Positions 1-5,255 of a DNA stretch of 5,255 nt are shown piece after piece. Within the stretch, counting starts at the first letter, position 1. Each line of letters starts with the position of its first letter. The position numbers were made by a program, and so were the translations under genes. Below the pieces are notes generated by a model. That model worked only from the letters and a program-made list of their open reading frames with translations. It had not been told where the DNA came from and ran no database searches. The DNA comes from Betaproteobacteria bacterium RIFCSPLOWO2_02_FULL_68_150 (GTDB taxonomy: Bacteria > Pseudomonadota > Gammaproteobacteria > Burkholderiales > SG8-39): assembly GCA_001771975.1 (NCBI GenBank), contig MERE01000114.1:1-5255 (forward strand). The letters are read 5' to 3'.

Positions 1-846
1 GAAGTCGTACTTGCCGCGCGCGATTTCTCCAGGATCGATGTCCGCGGTGAGGATGCATTCGCCGCTGTAGTCCGGTCCCGCGAGCAGCTCGCCCAAGGGG
101 CTGACGATGCAACTCCCGCCTTCCGAAATCACGGTCTCCGGATCGTCGCCCTGGATCGCGCGGTAGTCGGCCGGAAAGTCGCGCCGGCGCGTGAACTGGT
201 TGCAGGAAAAGACGAAGCAGCGGCCCTCCAGCGCGACGTGCTGCATCGTCGGGATCCAGGTCTTGCGGCCGTCGGCGGTCGGTGCGCACCAGAGCTGGAT
301 GTTCTTGGCATACATCGCGGTGCGCAGCAGGGGCATGTAGTTTTCCCAGCAGATCACGGCGCCGAGCCGCCCGAGCGGCGTATCGAATACGGGCAGGGTG
401 GAGCCGTCGCCGAAGCCCCACACCAGGCGCTCCATCGCGGTCGGCATCAGCTTGCGATGCTTGCCCAGATAACTGCCATCGGGGGCGAAGAACAGCACCG
501 TGCAGTAGAGCGTGCCGATCTCGCGCTCGATCACCCCGACGACGAGATGCAGGCGGTTCTCGCGCGCCACGCGCCCCAGAAAATCGACTGCCGGGCCGGG
601 CACGTCCACCGCGGAATCGAAATAGCGCCGGAAATCCTCGCGGCCTTCGCGCGTGCGCATGCCCACGCGGGCGCCGAAATCGAGCCCCTTGGGATAGGCG
701 GAGACGAAGGCTTCCGGAAACAGCGCGAGCTTCGCGCCGCGACGCGCCGCGTCGGCGGCGAGCTGGCGCAGCTTGTCGAGCGTGCGCTCGCGATCGAACG
801 GCACGGGCGCGGCCTGGACCACGGCGGCGACGAAGGTTTCGCTCAT
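1..846 (-). CDS. Nitrilase / carbon-nitrogen hydrolase family protein (partial, C-terminus outside window)
   Basis: This frame stays open from ATG at 846-844 to the left edge, giving 282 residues. Bacterial nitrilases usually run a little over 300 residues, so only a short C-terminal tail is missing. The protein starts MSETFVAAVVQAAP, a typical first strand of the nitrilase fold. The catalytic set is visible: Glu45 in LFPEAF, Lys132 in GKHRKLMP, and nucleophile Cys166 in GAVICWENY. A second conserved Glu139 lies after the lysine motif. The CWEN context and the PTADGR segment (190-194) fit true nitrilases (nitrile to carboxylic acid plus ammonia) better than amidases or ureidopropionases; that is family knowledge. 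The segment DIDPGEIARGKYDF at the edge is the usual near-C-terminal motif. No signal peptide is seen, so it is probably cytoplasmic. The substrate cannot be told from sequence. No strong ribosome-binding site precedes the ATG; an in-frame TTG at 855-853 is a weaker alternative. It is divergent from the gcv operon. Confidence 0.9.
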   Translation of the reverse strand, partial: MSETFVAAVVQAAPVPFDRERTLDKLRQLAADAARRGAKLALFPEAFVSAYPKGLDFGARVGMRTREGREDFRRYFDSAVDVPGPAVDFLGRVARENRLHLVVGVIEREIGTLYCTVLFFAPDGSYLGKHRKLMPTAMERLVWGFGDGSTLPVFDTPLGRLGAVICWENYMPLLRTAMYAKNIQLWCAPTADGRKTWIPTMQHVALEGRCFVFSCNQFTRRRDFPADYRAIQGDDPETVISEGGSCIVSPLGELLAGPDYSGECILTADIDPGEIARGKYDF

Positions 847-925
847 GACGGCCAACGCAGAATAAAGCCGGGGCACGCGCCGGAACAGGGACCGCGATCA
901 ACTTTTCCGCGATGGCCGAACGCGC
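847..925. other. Divergent intergenic segment between nitrilase start and gcv leader
   Basis: This is the left part of the 336-base gap between the two divergent genes. It should contain the upstream control region for the - strand nitrilase. I see an A+T-rich patch on the - strand (TTTATT, complement of 861-866) that could be a -10-like element, and TTGATC (complement of 896-901) that resembles a -35, but they are 29 bases apart, so they do not make a convincing pair. No open reading frame with a recognisable product, no clear inverted repeat operator and no terminator are evident. Confidence 0.4.
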
Positions 926-931
926 TACACT
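903..931 (+). promoter_or_regulatory. Possible sigma70-type promoter of the gcv operon
   Basis: TACACT at 926-931 matches four of six positions of the TATAAT consensus. TTTTCC at 903-908 is a weak -35 candidate (three of six to TTGACA), separated by 17 bases. Transcription would start around 937-939, almost exactly at the 5' edge of the first riboswitch helix (936-945). The position relative to the riboswitch is the main support; the box matches are modest. Confidence 0.35.
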
Positions 932-935
932 AGCT

Positions 936-1017
936 GCGGCTGCGGGAGAGCGCGGCATCGAGCCGCCGCCGAAGGCGTAATCTCCCATGATCGCTCAGGT
1001 CTAGACACCGCAGCCGC
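936..1017 (+). promoter_or_regulatory. Glycine riboswitch aptamer 1
   Basis: The aptamer is closed by a perfect 10-bp P1: GCGGCTGCGG (936-945) with CCGCAGCCGC (1008-1017). A P3 hairpin forms from GCGGC (952-956) and GCCGC (962-966) with a 5-base loop. The conserved CCGAAGGCGTAA is at 969-980 and CTCAGGT at 994-1000. P2 between GAGAG (946-950) and CGCTC (992-996) would have one A-G mismatch. The segment after CAGGT reads AGACA (1003-1007) where the second aptamer has AGGACAG. So it is recognisable but less canonical than aptamer 2, while its P1 is unusually strong. Confidence 0.88.
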
Positions 1018-1029
1018 GTAAACGCCGAA

Positions 1030-1120
1030 CTGGAGAGCGGCGCGCCGCGCGGATGCCTGGCGCGCCCACCGAAGGGGCAACACGGGCGCGGCCCGTGGAA
1101 ACTCTCAGGTCACAGGACAG
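1030..1120 (+). promoter_or_regulatory. Glycine riboswitch aptamer 2
   Basis: This copy is close to the class consensus. P2 is a perfect GAGAG (1033-1037) with CTCTC (1102-1106). A P3-region stem can form from GGCGCG (1039-1044) and CGCGCC (1061-1066). CCGAAGGGGCAA lies at 1069-1080. A 7-bp perfect hairpin CACGGGC/GCCCGTG (1081-1087 with 1091-1097) has a 3-base loop. CTCTCAGGT (1102-1110) and AGGACAG (1114-1120) follow. A short P1 can form between CTG (1030-1032) and CAG (1118-1120), much weaker than P1 of aptamer 1. This weak closing helix would make the aptamer easy to disrupt by the downstream competing strand. Confidence 0.9.
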
Positions 1121-1182
1121 GGGGAGCGGCACGGGGCGCTGCGGCGCTCCGCTGCGCCCGCACCGTGACCTGAGAGAAGGCA
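1102..1182 (+). promoter_or_regulatory. Riboswitch expression platform: anti-aptamer stem overlapping the gcvT ribosome-binding region
   Basis: CTCTCAGGTCAC (1102-1113), the 3' core of aptamer 2, is perfectly complementary over 12 bases to GTGACCTGAGAG (1165-1176). The two arms enclose 51 bases, inside which GGGCGC (1134-1139) pairs with GCGCCC (1154-1159) around a smaller GCGG/CCGC hairpin (1141-1144 with 1149-1152). The 3' arm ends in GAGAG and overlaps the purine-rich GAGAAGG (1174-1180) just before the TTG start. Inference: without glycine the long stem forms, breaking P2 of aptamer 2 and masking the ribosome site; glycine binding holds CTCTC in P2 and frees the site, so glycine switches translation on. 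No U-run follows the stem, which argues against an intrinsic terminator. Confidence 0.75.
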
Positions 1183-1185
1183 TTG
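1174..1185 (+). promoter_or_regulatory. Ribosome-binding region and TTG start of gcvT
   Basis: The GAGAAGG run at 1174-1180 sits immediately before TTG at 1183-1185. AAGG (1177-1180) is only 2 bases from the start, while the upstream GAGAG (1172-1176) has a more usual 6-base spacing, so the effective Shine-Dalgarno pairing is weak or split. GAGAG is also the end of the anti-aptamer arm. A TGA at 1171-1173, in frame with TTG, fixes the start to this codon or one downstream; CTG at 1198 is the next, less likely, possibility. Confidence 0.65.
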
Positions 1186-2295
1186 ACCGACGCTCCGCTG
1201 GCCCGCACGCCGCTTCATGCGCTCCACCTCGAACTCGGCGCGCGCCTGGTGGCGTTCGCCGGCTACGAGATGCCGGTCCAGTATCCGGCCGGGATCCTCG
1301 CCGAGCATCTGCACACGCGCAGCGCCGCGAGCCTGTTCGACGTCTCGCACATGGGGCAGGCGCGGCTGCCGATGTCGGCGGCCGCGGCGGTCGAAACGCT
1401 TGTTCCGGTTGACGTGCTCGGCCTCGCGCCGGGCCGGCAGCGCTACGCCTTCTTCACCAACGAGGCGGGCGGCATTCTCGACGACCTGATGTTCTCGAAC
1501 GCAAGCGATCATTATTTCGTGGTGGTCAACGCGGCGCGCAAAGAGCACGATTTCGCATTGCTCGCGAAACATTGCAGCGCCGAGGTGCTCGCCGGCCGCG
1601 CGCTGCTCGCGCTGCAGGGACCGCTGGCCGGCGAAGTGATGCGGCGTCTGGCCCCGGAGGCGGCGGCGCTCGAATTCATGCAGACCTGCACTGCGACGCT
1701 CGAGGGCGCCGCATGCTTCGTCTCGCGCTCCGGTTACACGGGCGAGGACGGTTTCGAGATCTCGGTTTGTGCGGCCGATGCGGACCGCCTCGCCAGGCTG
1801 CTGCTTGCGCAGCCCGGCGTCGCTGCGGCGGGTCTCGGCGCGCGCGATTCGCTGCGCCTCGAGGCGGGGCTGTGCCTGTATGGCCACGACATGGACGACG
1901 CCACGACGCCGGTCGAGGCCGGCCTCGAATGGGCGATCCAGAAGGTCCGGCGGCGAGGGGGCGCGCGCGAAGGCGGATTTCCCGGCGCCAGCGTGATCCT
2001 CGAGCAGCTCGAGCGCGGCACGGCGCGGCGCCGCGTCGGCCTCGTCCCCGAGGGCCGCGCGCCGGTGCGCGAAGGCGCGCTGCTGCAGGATGCCGCGGGG
2101 CGCGCCGTGGGCCGGGTCACGAGCGGCGGTTTCGGCGCCAGCGCGAACGCTCCCCTTGCCATGGGCTACGTCGATTCGCCGCTCGCCGCGCCCGGCGTCC
2201 AGCTGAACGCAGTGGTACGCGGCAAACTGCGCCATTGCCGCGTGAGCGCGCTGCCGTTCATTCCACATCGCTACCACAGAAGGAAATCGCAATGA
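1183..2295 (+). CDS. gcvT: Glycine cleavage system T protein (aminomethyltransferase)
   Basis: GcvT transfers the methylene of the aminomethyl-lipoyl arm of H protein to tetrahydrofolate, releasing ammonia and 5,10-methylene-THF; it is cytosolic. The 370 residues are of normal family length. Visible landmarks: TPLHALHLELGARLVAFAGYEMPVQYP (split as residues 9-19 and 20-35), FDVSHMGQ (52-59), the DD pair at 100-101 after GGIL (the conserved catalytic aspartate region), SGYTGEDGFEI (183-193), RDSLRLEAG and YGHDMD (221-238), and the C-terminal domain from about 283 with VTSGGFGAS (312-320) and ALPFIPHRY (356-364). The start is TTG at 1183: an in-frame TGA at 1171-1173 excludes any earlier start, and homology begins by residue 9. 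A purine-rich GAGAAGG (1174-1180) precedes it. It is the first gene of the operon, directly under the glycine riboswitch, and overlaps gcvH by 4 bases. The RRRGGAREGGFPG stretch (256-268) is a normal variant, not an insertion artefact. Confidence 0.97.
   Translation: MTDAPLARTPLHALHLELGARLVAFAGYEMPVQYPAGILAEHLHTRSAASLFDVSHMGQARLPMSAAAAVETLVPVDVLGLAPGRQRYAFFTNEAGGILDDLMFSNASDHYFVVVNAARKEHDFALLAKHCSAEVLAGRALLALQGPLAGEVMRRLAPEAAALEFMQTCTATLEGAACFVSRSGYTGEDGFEISVCAADADRLARLLLAQPGVAAAGLGARDSLRLEAGLCLYGHDMDDATTPVEAGLEWAIQKVRRRGGAREGGFPGASVILEQLERGTARRRVGLVPEGRAPVREGALLQDAAGRAVGRVTSGGFGASANAPLAMGYVDSPLAAPGVQLNAVVRGKLRHCRVSALPFIPHRYHRRKSQ
2278..2284 (+). promoter_or_regulatory. Ribosome-binding site of gcvH
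   Basis: AGAAGGA lies inside the last codons of gcvT, 7 bases before the ATG of gcvH at 2292. This is a clearly better Shine-Dalgarno match and spacing than the one of gcvT, and it fixes the gcvH start within the ATGA overlap. Confidence 0.7.
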
Positions 2296-2666
2296 CGACG
2301 CTGCGCATGACCGAGGACCACGAATGGATCCGCATGGATTCGTCCGATTCCGGCACCGTGGGCATCACGCAATTCGCGCAGGAGCAGCTGGGCGACATCG
2401 TGTTCGTGGAACTGCCCGCAATCGGCCGCCGGCTGGCCAGGGGCGAAGATGCCGCGGTGATCGAGTCGGTCAAGGCCGCGGCCGAATGCAAGGCGCCCGT
2501 GTCCGGCACCGTGACCGAGGTCAATGCGGCGCTCGCCGACGCACCCGGCAAGGTCAACCAGGACCCCACCGGCGCCGGCTGGTTCTTCAAGCTCAGGCTC
2601 GACGACGTGAAGCAGCTCGAGGCGCTGATGGACGACGCGGCCTACCGGGCGAAGACGGCGAAATGA
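2292..2666 (+). CDS. gcvH: Glycine cleavage system H protein (lipoyl carrier)
   Basis: GcvH is the small mobile carrier whose lipoyl-lysine arm takes the aminomethyl group from P protein, presents it to T protein and is reoxidised by L protein. The 124-residue length is typical. The N-terminus reads TEDHEWIRM (7-15), a signature of the family. GITQFAQEQLGDIVFVELP (24-42) is the conserved first half of the barrel-like fold. The lipoylation site is Lys61 in ESVKAAAE (58-65). VNQDPTGAGWFFK (88-100) matches the conserved C-terminal hairpin. All expected motifs are present. The ATG overlaps the TGA of gcvT in ATGA (2292-2295), and its own TGA overlaps the ATG of gcvP (2663-2666), so the three products are likely made in a coupled manner. 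The lipoylation enzymes are not encoded in the window. Confidence 0.98.
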   Translation: MTTLRMTEDHEWIRMDSSDSGTVGITQFAQEQLGDIVFVELPAIGRRLARGEDAAVIESVKAAAECKAPVSGTVTEVNAALADAPGKVNQDPTGAGWFFKLRLDDVKQLEALMDDAAYRAKTAK

Positions 2667-5255
2667 GCGCCCCGGAGGGGTTCGCGCGCCGCCACATCGG
2701 GCCCGATGCCGGCGAGCAGCGCCGGATGCTCGAGGCGCTGGGCCTAAGCGATCTCGATGCGCTGGTCGGGCGCGCCGTGCCGGCCGCGATCCGGCGCGAG
2801 CAGCCGCTCGCGCTGCCGGCGCCGCGCGGCGAGGCCGGGACGCTCGCCGCATTGCGTGCGCTGGCGGCGCAGAACCGCGTCCTGCGCTCGTTCATCGGCA
2901 TGGGCTACTACAACTGCCACACGCCATCGGTGATCCTGCGCAACGTGCTCGAAAACCCGGCCTGGTACACGGCCTATACGCCGTACCAGCCGGAGATTTC
3001 GCAGGGGCGGCTCGAAGCCCTGATCACGTTCCAGACCGTGGTGGCGGATCTCACCGGGATGGCCATTGCCAATGCCTCGATGCTCGACGAGCCGACCGCG
3101 GCGGCCGAGGCGATGGCGCTCGCTGCGCGCGTCAGCAAGTCGAAGAGCGGGCGCTTTTTCGTCGATGCCGACTGCCATCCGCAGACGATCGAGGTCGTGC
3201 GCACGCGCGCCGAAGCAGCTGGGGTCACGATCGTCACGGGCGATGCGCTCGGCGATCTTGCCGGCGCCGACGTTTTCGGTGCGCTGCTGCAATACCCCGG
3301 CACGCGCGGCGAGATCCGCGACTTGCGCGCCACGATCGCGGCCGCGCGCGCGCGCGGCGTGGTGGTCGCGGTGGCCTGCGATCTTCTCGCCCTGTGCCTG
3401 CTCGTGCCGCCGGGCGAACTCGGTGCGGATATCGCCCTCGGCTCGGCGCAGCGCTTCGGCGTGCCGCTCGGCTACGGTGGGCCGCACGCAGGGTTTCTTG
3501 CGACGCGCGAGGCGCACCTGCGCATGCTGCCCGGTCGCCTCGTGGGCGTGACGCTGGACGCCTCCGGCAACATCGCCTACCGGCTTGCGCTGCAGACGCG
3601 CGAGCAGCATATCCGGCGCGAGAAGGCGACGAGCAACATCTGCACCGCTCAGGTGCTGCTCGCCGTGATTTCGGCGATGTACGCGGTGTACCATGGCCCG
3701 GCGGGCCTCACGGCGATTGCCCACCGCGTGCACCGCCTCGCGGCGATCCTTGCGGCGGGCCTCGAGCGCTCGGAACTCGAGCTCCCGGCGCAAGGATTCT
3801 TCGACACGGTCGCGATCTACACCGGCGAACGGACGCAGCGGGTGCTCGCCGCGGCGCGCGAGCGCGGCTACAACCTGCGCCCGGTGGACGGCGAAACGAT
3901 CGGCATCTCGCTCGACGAAACGGCGACCCGCGCGGACGTCGAGGCGATCTGGGCGGCGTTCGGCTGCAGGCCGCGTTTCGAGGACCTCGAAGAGGTGCCG
4001 GACCGCCTGCCGGCTGCGCTGCGGCGGACTTCTTCTTTCCTCGCCCATCCGGTGTTCCACCGCCATCGCTCGGAAACGCAGTTGCTGCGCTACCTGCGCA
4101 GCCTCGCCTGCAAGGACATCGCGCTCGACCGATCGATGATTGCGCTCGGCTCCTGCACCATGAAGCTGAACGCCGCGACCGAGATGATGCCGGTCACCTG
4201 GGACGGATTCAGCGCAATCCATCCGTTCGCGCCCGAGGATCAGGCGCAAGGCTACCGGCGGCTGATCGGGGAGCTCGAATCCTGGCTTGCGGAGATCACC
4301 GGCTACGACGCGGTGTCGGTGCAGCCGAATGCGGGCTCGCAGGGTGAATTTGCCGGCCTGCTCGCAATCCGCGCGTATCACGCTTCGCGCGGCGAGGCCC
4401 ATCGCGACATCTGCCTGATCCCGAGCTCGGCACATGGCACCAACCCGGCTTCCGCGCATCTCGCCGGGTTGCGCGTCGTGGTGGTCGCTTGCGATGCCGA
4501 CGGCAACGTCGACCTCGCCGACCTGGAACGCAAGGCGGCCGAGCAGGCGAATTCGCTCGCGGCGCTGATGGTGACCTATCCATCGACGCACGGCGTGTTC
4601 GAAGCCGGAATTCGCGAGATCTGCACCATCGTGCACCGGCACGGCGGACAGGTCTATCTCGATGGCGCCAACCTCAATGCGCTGGTCGGCCTTGCCGCAC
4701 CGGGGCGCTTCGGCGCCGACGTCTCGCACCTCAACCTGCACAAGACGTTCTGCATTCCGCACGGCGGTGGCGGGCCCGGGGTCGGTCCCATCGCGGTGCG
4801 CGCGCACCTCGCGCCCTTCCTGCCGGGCAGGGGCAAGGCCGGGGCGGTATCCGGCGCGCCCTATGGGAGCGCGGGCATCCTGCCGATCTCCTGGGCCTAC
4901 ATTGCGATGATGGGGGCCGACGGGCTGACCGAGGCGACCAAGGTCGCGATCCTCAACGCCAACTACGTCGCACAGCGCCTGGCACCGCACTACCCGGTGC
5001 TCTACACCGGCGCTCATGGACTGGTCGCACACGAATGCATCATCGATCTGCGGCCGTTGAAGGAGACTTCCGGAGTCCTCGTGGACGACGTTGCCAAGCG
5101 CCTCATGGACTTCGGCTTTCACGCGCCGACCATGTCGTTCCCGGTGCCGGGCACGCTGATGATCGAGCCTACGGAGTCGGAGTCGAAGGACGAACTCGAT
5201 CGTTTCTGCGACGCGATGATCGCGATCCGCGAAGAGATCCGCGCGGTGGAAGAGG
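2663..5255 (+). CDS. gcvP: Glycine cleavage system P protein, single-chain glycine decarboxylase (partial, C-terminus outside window)
   Basis: GcvP is the PLP-dependent enzyme that decarboxylates glycine and loads the aminomethyl group on the lipoyl arm of GcvH. I read 864 codons from ATG 2663 without a stop or frameshift. Full-length one-chain P proteins are about 950 residues, so roughly 80-100 C-terminal residues are missing at the right edge. The N-terminal half (about 1-440) has RRHIGP (9-14), GMGYYNCHTPSVILRN (79-94), TPYQPEISQGRLEAL (106-120) and GYGGPHAGF (270-278). The C-terminal half has GSCTMKLN (496-503), QPNAGSQGE (559-563 within 554-562 region), SSAHGTNPASA (588-598), and the PLP-binding lysine Lys694 in HLNLHKTF, followed by the glycine-rich loop HGGGGPG (700-706). 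Having both halves fused separates it from the two-subunit gcvPA/gcvPB type. Its start overlaps the end of gcvH by 4 bases and has no strong Shine-Dalgarno site, so its translation probably depends on gcvH translation. Confidence 0.97.
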   Translation, partial: MSAPEGFARRHIGPDAGEQRRMLEALGLSDLDALVGRAVPAAIRREQPLALPAPRGEAGTLAALRALAAQNRVLRSFIGMGYYNCHTPSVILRNVLENPAWYTAYTPYQPEISQGRLEALITFQTVVADLTGMAIANASMLDEPTAAAEAMALAARVSKSKSGRFFVDADCHPQTIEVVRTRAEAAGVTIVTGDALGDLAGADVFGALLQYPGTRGEIRDLRATIAAARARGVVVAVACDLLALCLLVPPGELGADIALGSAQRFGVPLGYGGPHAGFLATREAHLRMLPGRLVGVTLDASGNIAYRLALQTREQHIRREKATSNICTAQVLLAVISAMYAVYHGPAGLTAIAHRVHRLAAILAAGLERSELELPAQGFFDTVAIYTGERTQRVLAAARERGYNLRPVDGETIGISLDETATRADVEAIWAAFGCRPRFEDLEEVPDRLPAALRRTSSFLAHPVFHRHRSETQLLRYLRSLACKDIALDRSMIALGSCTMKLNAATEMMPVTWDGFSAIHPFAPEDQAQGYRRLIGELESWLAEITGYDAVSVQPNAGSQGEFAGLLAIRAYHASRGEAHRDICLIPSSAHGTNPASAHLAGLRVVVVACDADGNVDLADLERKAAEQANSLAALMVTYPSTHGVFEAGIREICTIVHRHGGQVYLDGANLNALVGLAAPGRFGADVSHLNLHKTFCIPHGGGGPGVGPIAVRAHLAPFLPGRGKAGAVSGAPYGSAGILPISWAYIAMMGADGLTEATKVAILNANYVAQRLAPHYPVLYTGAHGLVAHECIIDLRPLKETSGVLVDDVAKRLMDFGFHAPTMSFPVPGTLMIEPTESESKDELDRFCDAMIAIREEIRAVEE

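Larger units (their letters stand above)
936..1120 (+). promoter_or_regulatory. Tandem glycine riboswitch (two aptamers) controlling gcvTHP
   Basis: Two successive copies of the glycine-aptamer core are visible. Each has GGAGAG (945-950 and 1032-1037), then a P3 hairpin, then CCGAAGG followed by a short segment ending in AA (969-980 and 1069-1080), then CTCAGG (994-999 and 1104-1109), then a closing GAC-type segment. The copies are joined by a short linker ending in GAAC (1027-1030), as is usual for tandem glycine riboswitches. The element lies directly upstream of gcvT in the sense direction, where this class is known to act by activating glycine cleavage genes when glycine is abundant. The class assignment rests on recognising these conserved segments by eye; no covariance model was run. 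Confidence 0.93.

Noticed and set aside
853..855. TTG on the - strand three codons upstream as the nitrilase start
   Set aside because: No ribosome-binding site favours it, and the ATG at 846-844 already gives a normal nitrilase N-terminus.
238..933. A 231-codon open frame on the + strand, opposite the nitrilase
   Set aside because: Antisense of the nitrilase coding region; the - strand frame has the nitrilase catalytic motifs, the + strand product has none.
1102..1176. The long GC-rich stem before gcvT as an intrinsic terminator
   Set aside because: The stem is followed by AAGGCATTGACC rather than a run of T, so Rho-independent termination is unlikely; ribosome-site masking fits better.
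1053..1412. A 119-codon + strand frame spanning aptamer 2 and the start of gcvT, as a possible leader peptide
   Set aside because: It covers conserved riboswitch structure and continues out of frame into gcvT; composition is Arg/Ala/Gly-rich and no ribosome site is evident.
1936..1988. A possible insertion in GcvT (residues about 252-268, RRRGGAREGGFPG)
   Set aside because: Comparable stretches with GGAR before GGFPGA occur in proteobacterial GcvT proteins as I recall the family, so this looks like ordinary variation.
1105..2292. A 395-codon open frame on the - strand, opposite gcvT
   Set aside because: Antisense shadow of gcvT with low-complexity Arg/Ala-rich composition and no family resemblance; it also runs into the riboswitch.
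3394..4347. A 317-codon + strand frame inside gcvP, and similar smaller frames
   Set aside because: Out-of-frame reading of gcvP. I translated gcvP continuously through this region and found no stop or frameshift, so there is no second gene or interruption.
2744..5122. A 792-codon open frame on the - strand, opposite gcvP
   Set aside because: It is the antisense shadow of a high-GC gene: it lies fully inside gcvP, is rich in Arg, Ala, Gly and His, and shows no recognisable domain, whereas the + strand frame is a complete set of GcvP motifs.

Overview
The window is GC-rich (by eye about two-thirds G+C) bacterial DNA. It carries a glycine cleavage (gcv) operon on the + strand and a divergently transcribed, incomplete nitrilase gene on the - strand. 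The single-chain P protein (not split into gcvPA/gcvPB), the T-H-P gene order, the GcvT sequence style and the tandem glycine riboswitch all fit a high-GC proteobacterium. The sequence alone does not let me name the class or genus with confidence.

Layout: (1) 1-846, - strand: N-terminal 282 residues of a nitrilase-superfamily enzyme with an intact Glu-Lys-Cys catalytic set; its C-terminus lies beyond the left edge. (2) 847-1182: divergent intergenic region. Its right part holds a possible promoter (903-931), a two-aptamer glycine riboswitch (936-1120) and an expression platform (1102-1182), in which a 12-nt strand is perfectly complementary to the core of aptamer 2 and overlaps the ribosome-binding region. 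(3) 1183-2295: gcvT, with a TTG start. (4) 2292-2666: gcvH. (5) 2663-5255: gcvP, 864 codons present, C-terminus cut by the right edge. gcvT/gcvH and gcvH/gcvP overlap by the 4-nt ATGA, which suggests translational coupling.

Together, P (decarboxylase), H (lipoyl carrier) and T (aminomethyltransferase) convert glycine and tetrahydrofolate to CO2, ammonia and 5,10-methylene-THF. The L protein (lipoamide dehydrogenase) and the H-lipoylating enzymes are not in the window. The leader architecture suggests that glycine turns the operon on by freeing the gcvT translation start.

I found no mobile element, CRISPR array, tRNA/rRNA or undescribed system. The parts most worth a second look are the riboswitch expression platform (including its ability to pair with either aptamer), the TTG start behind it, and the divergent nitrilase neighbour.
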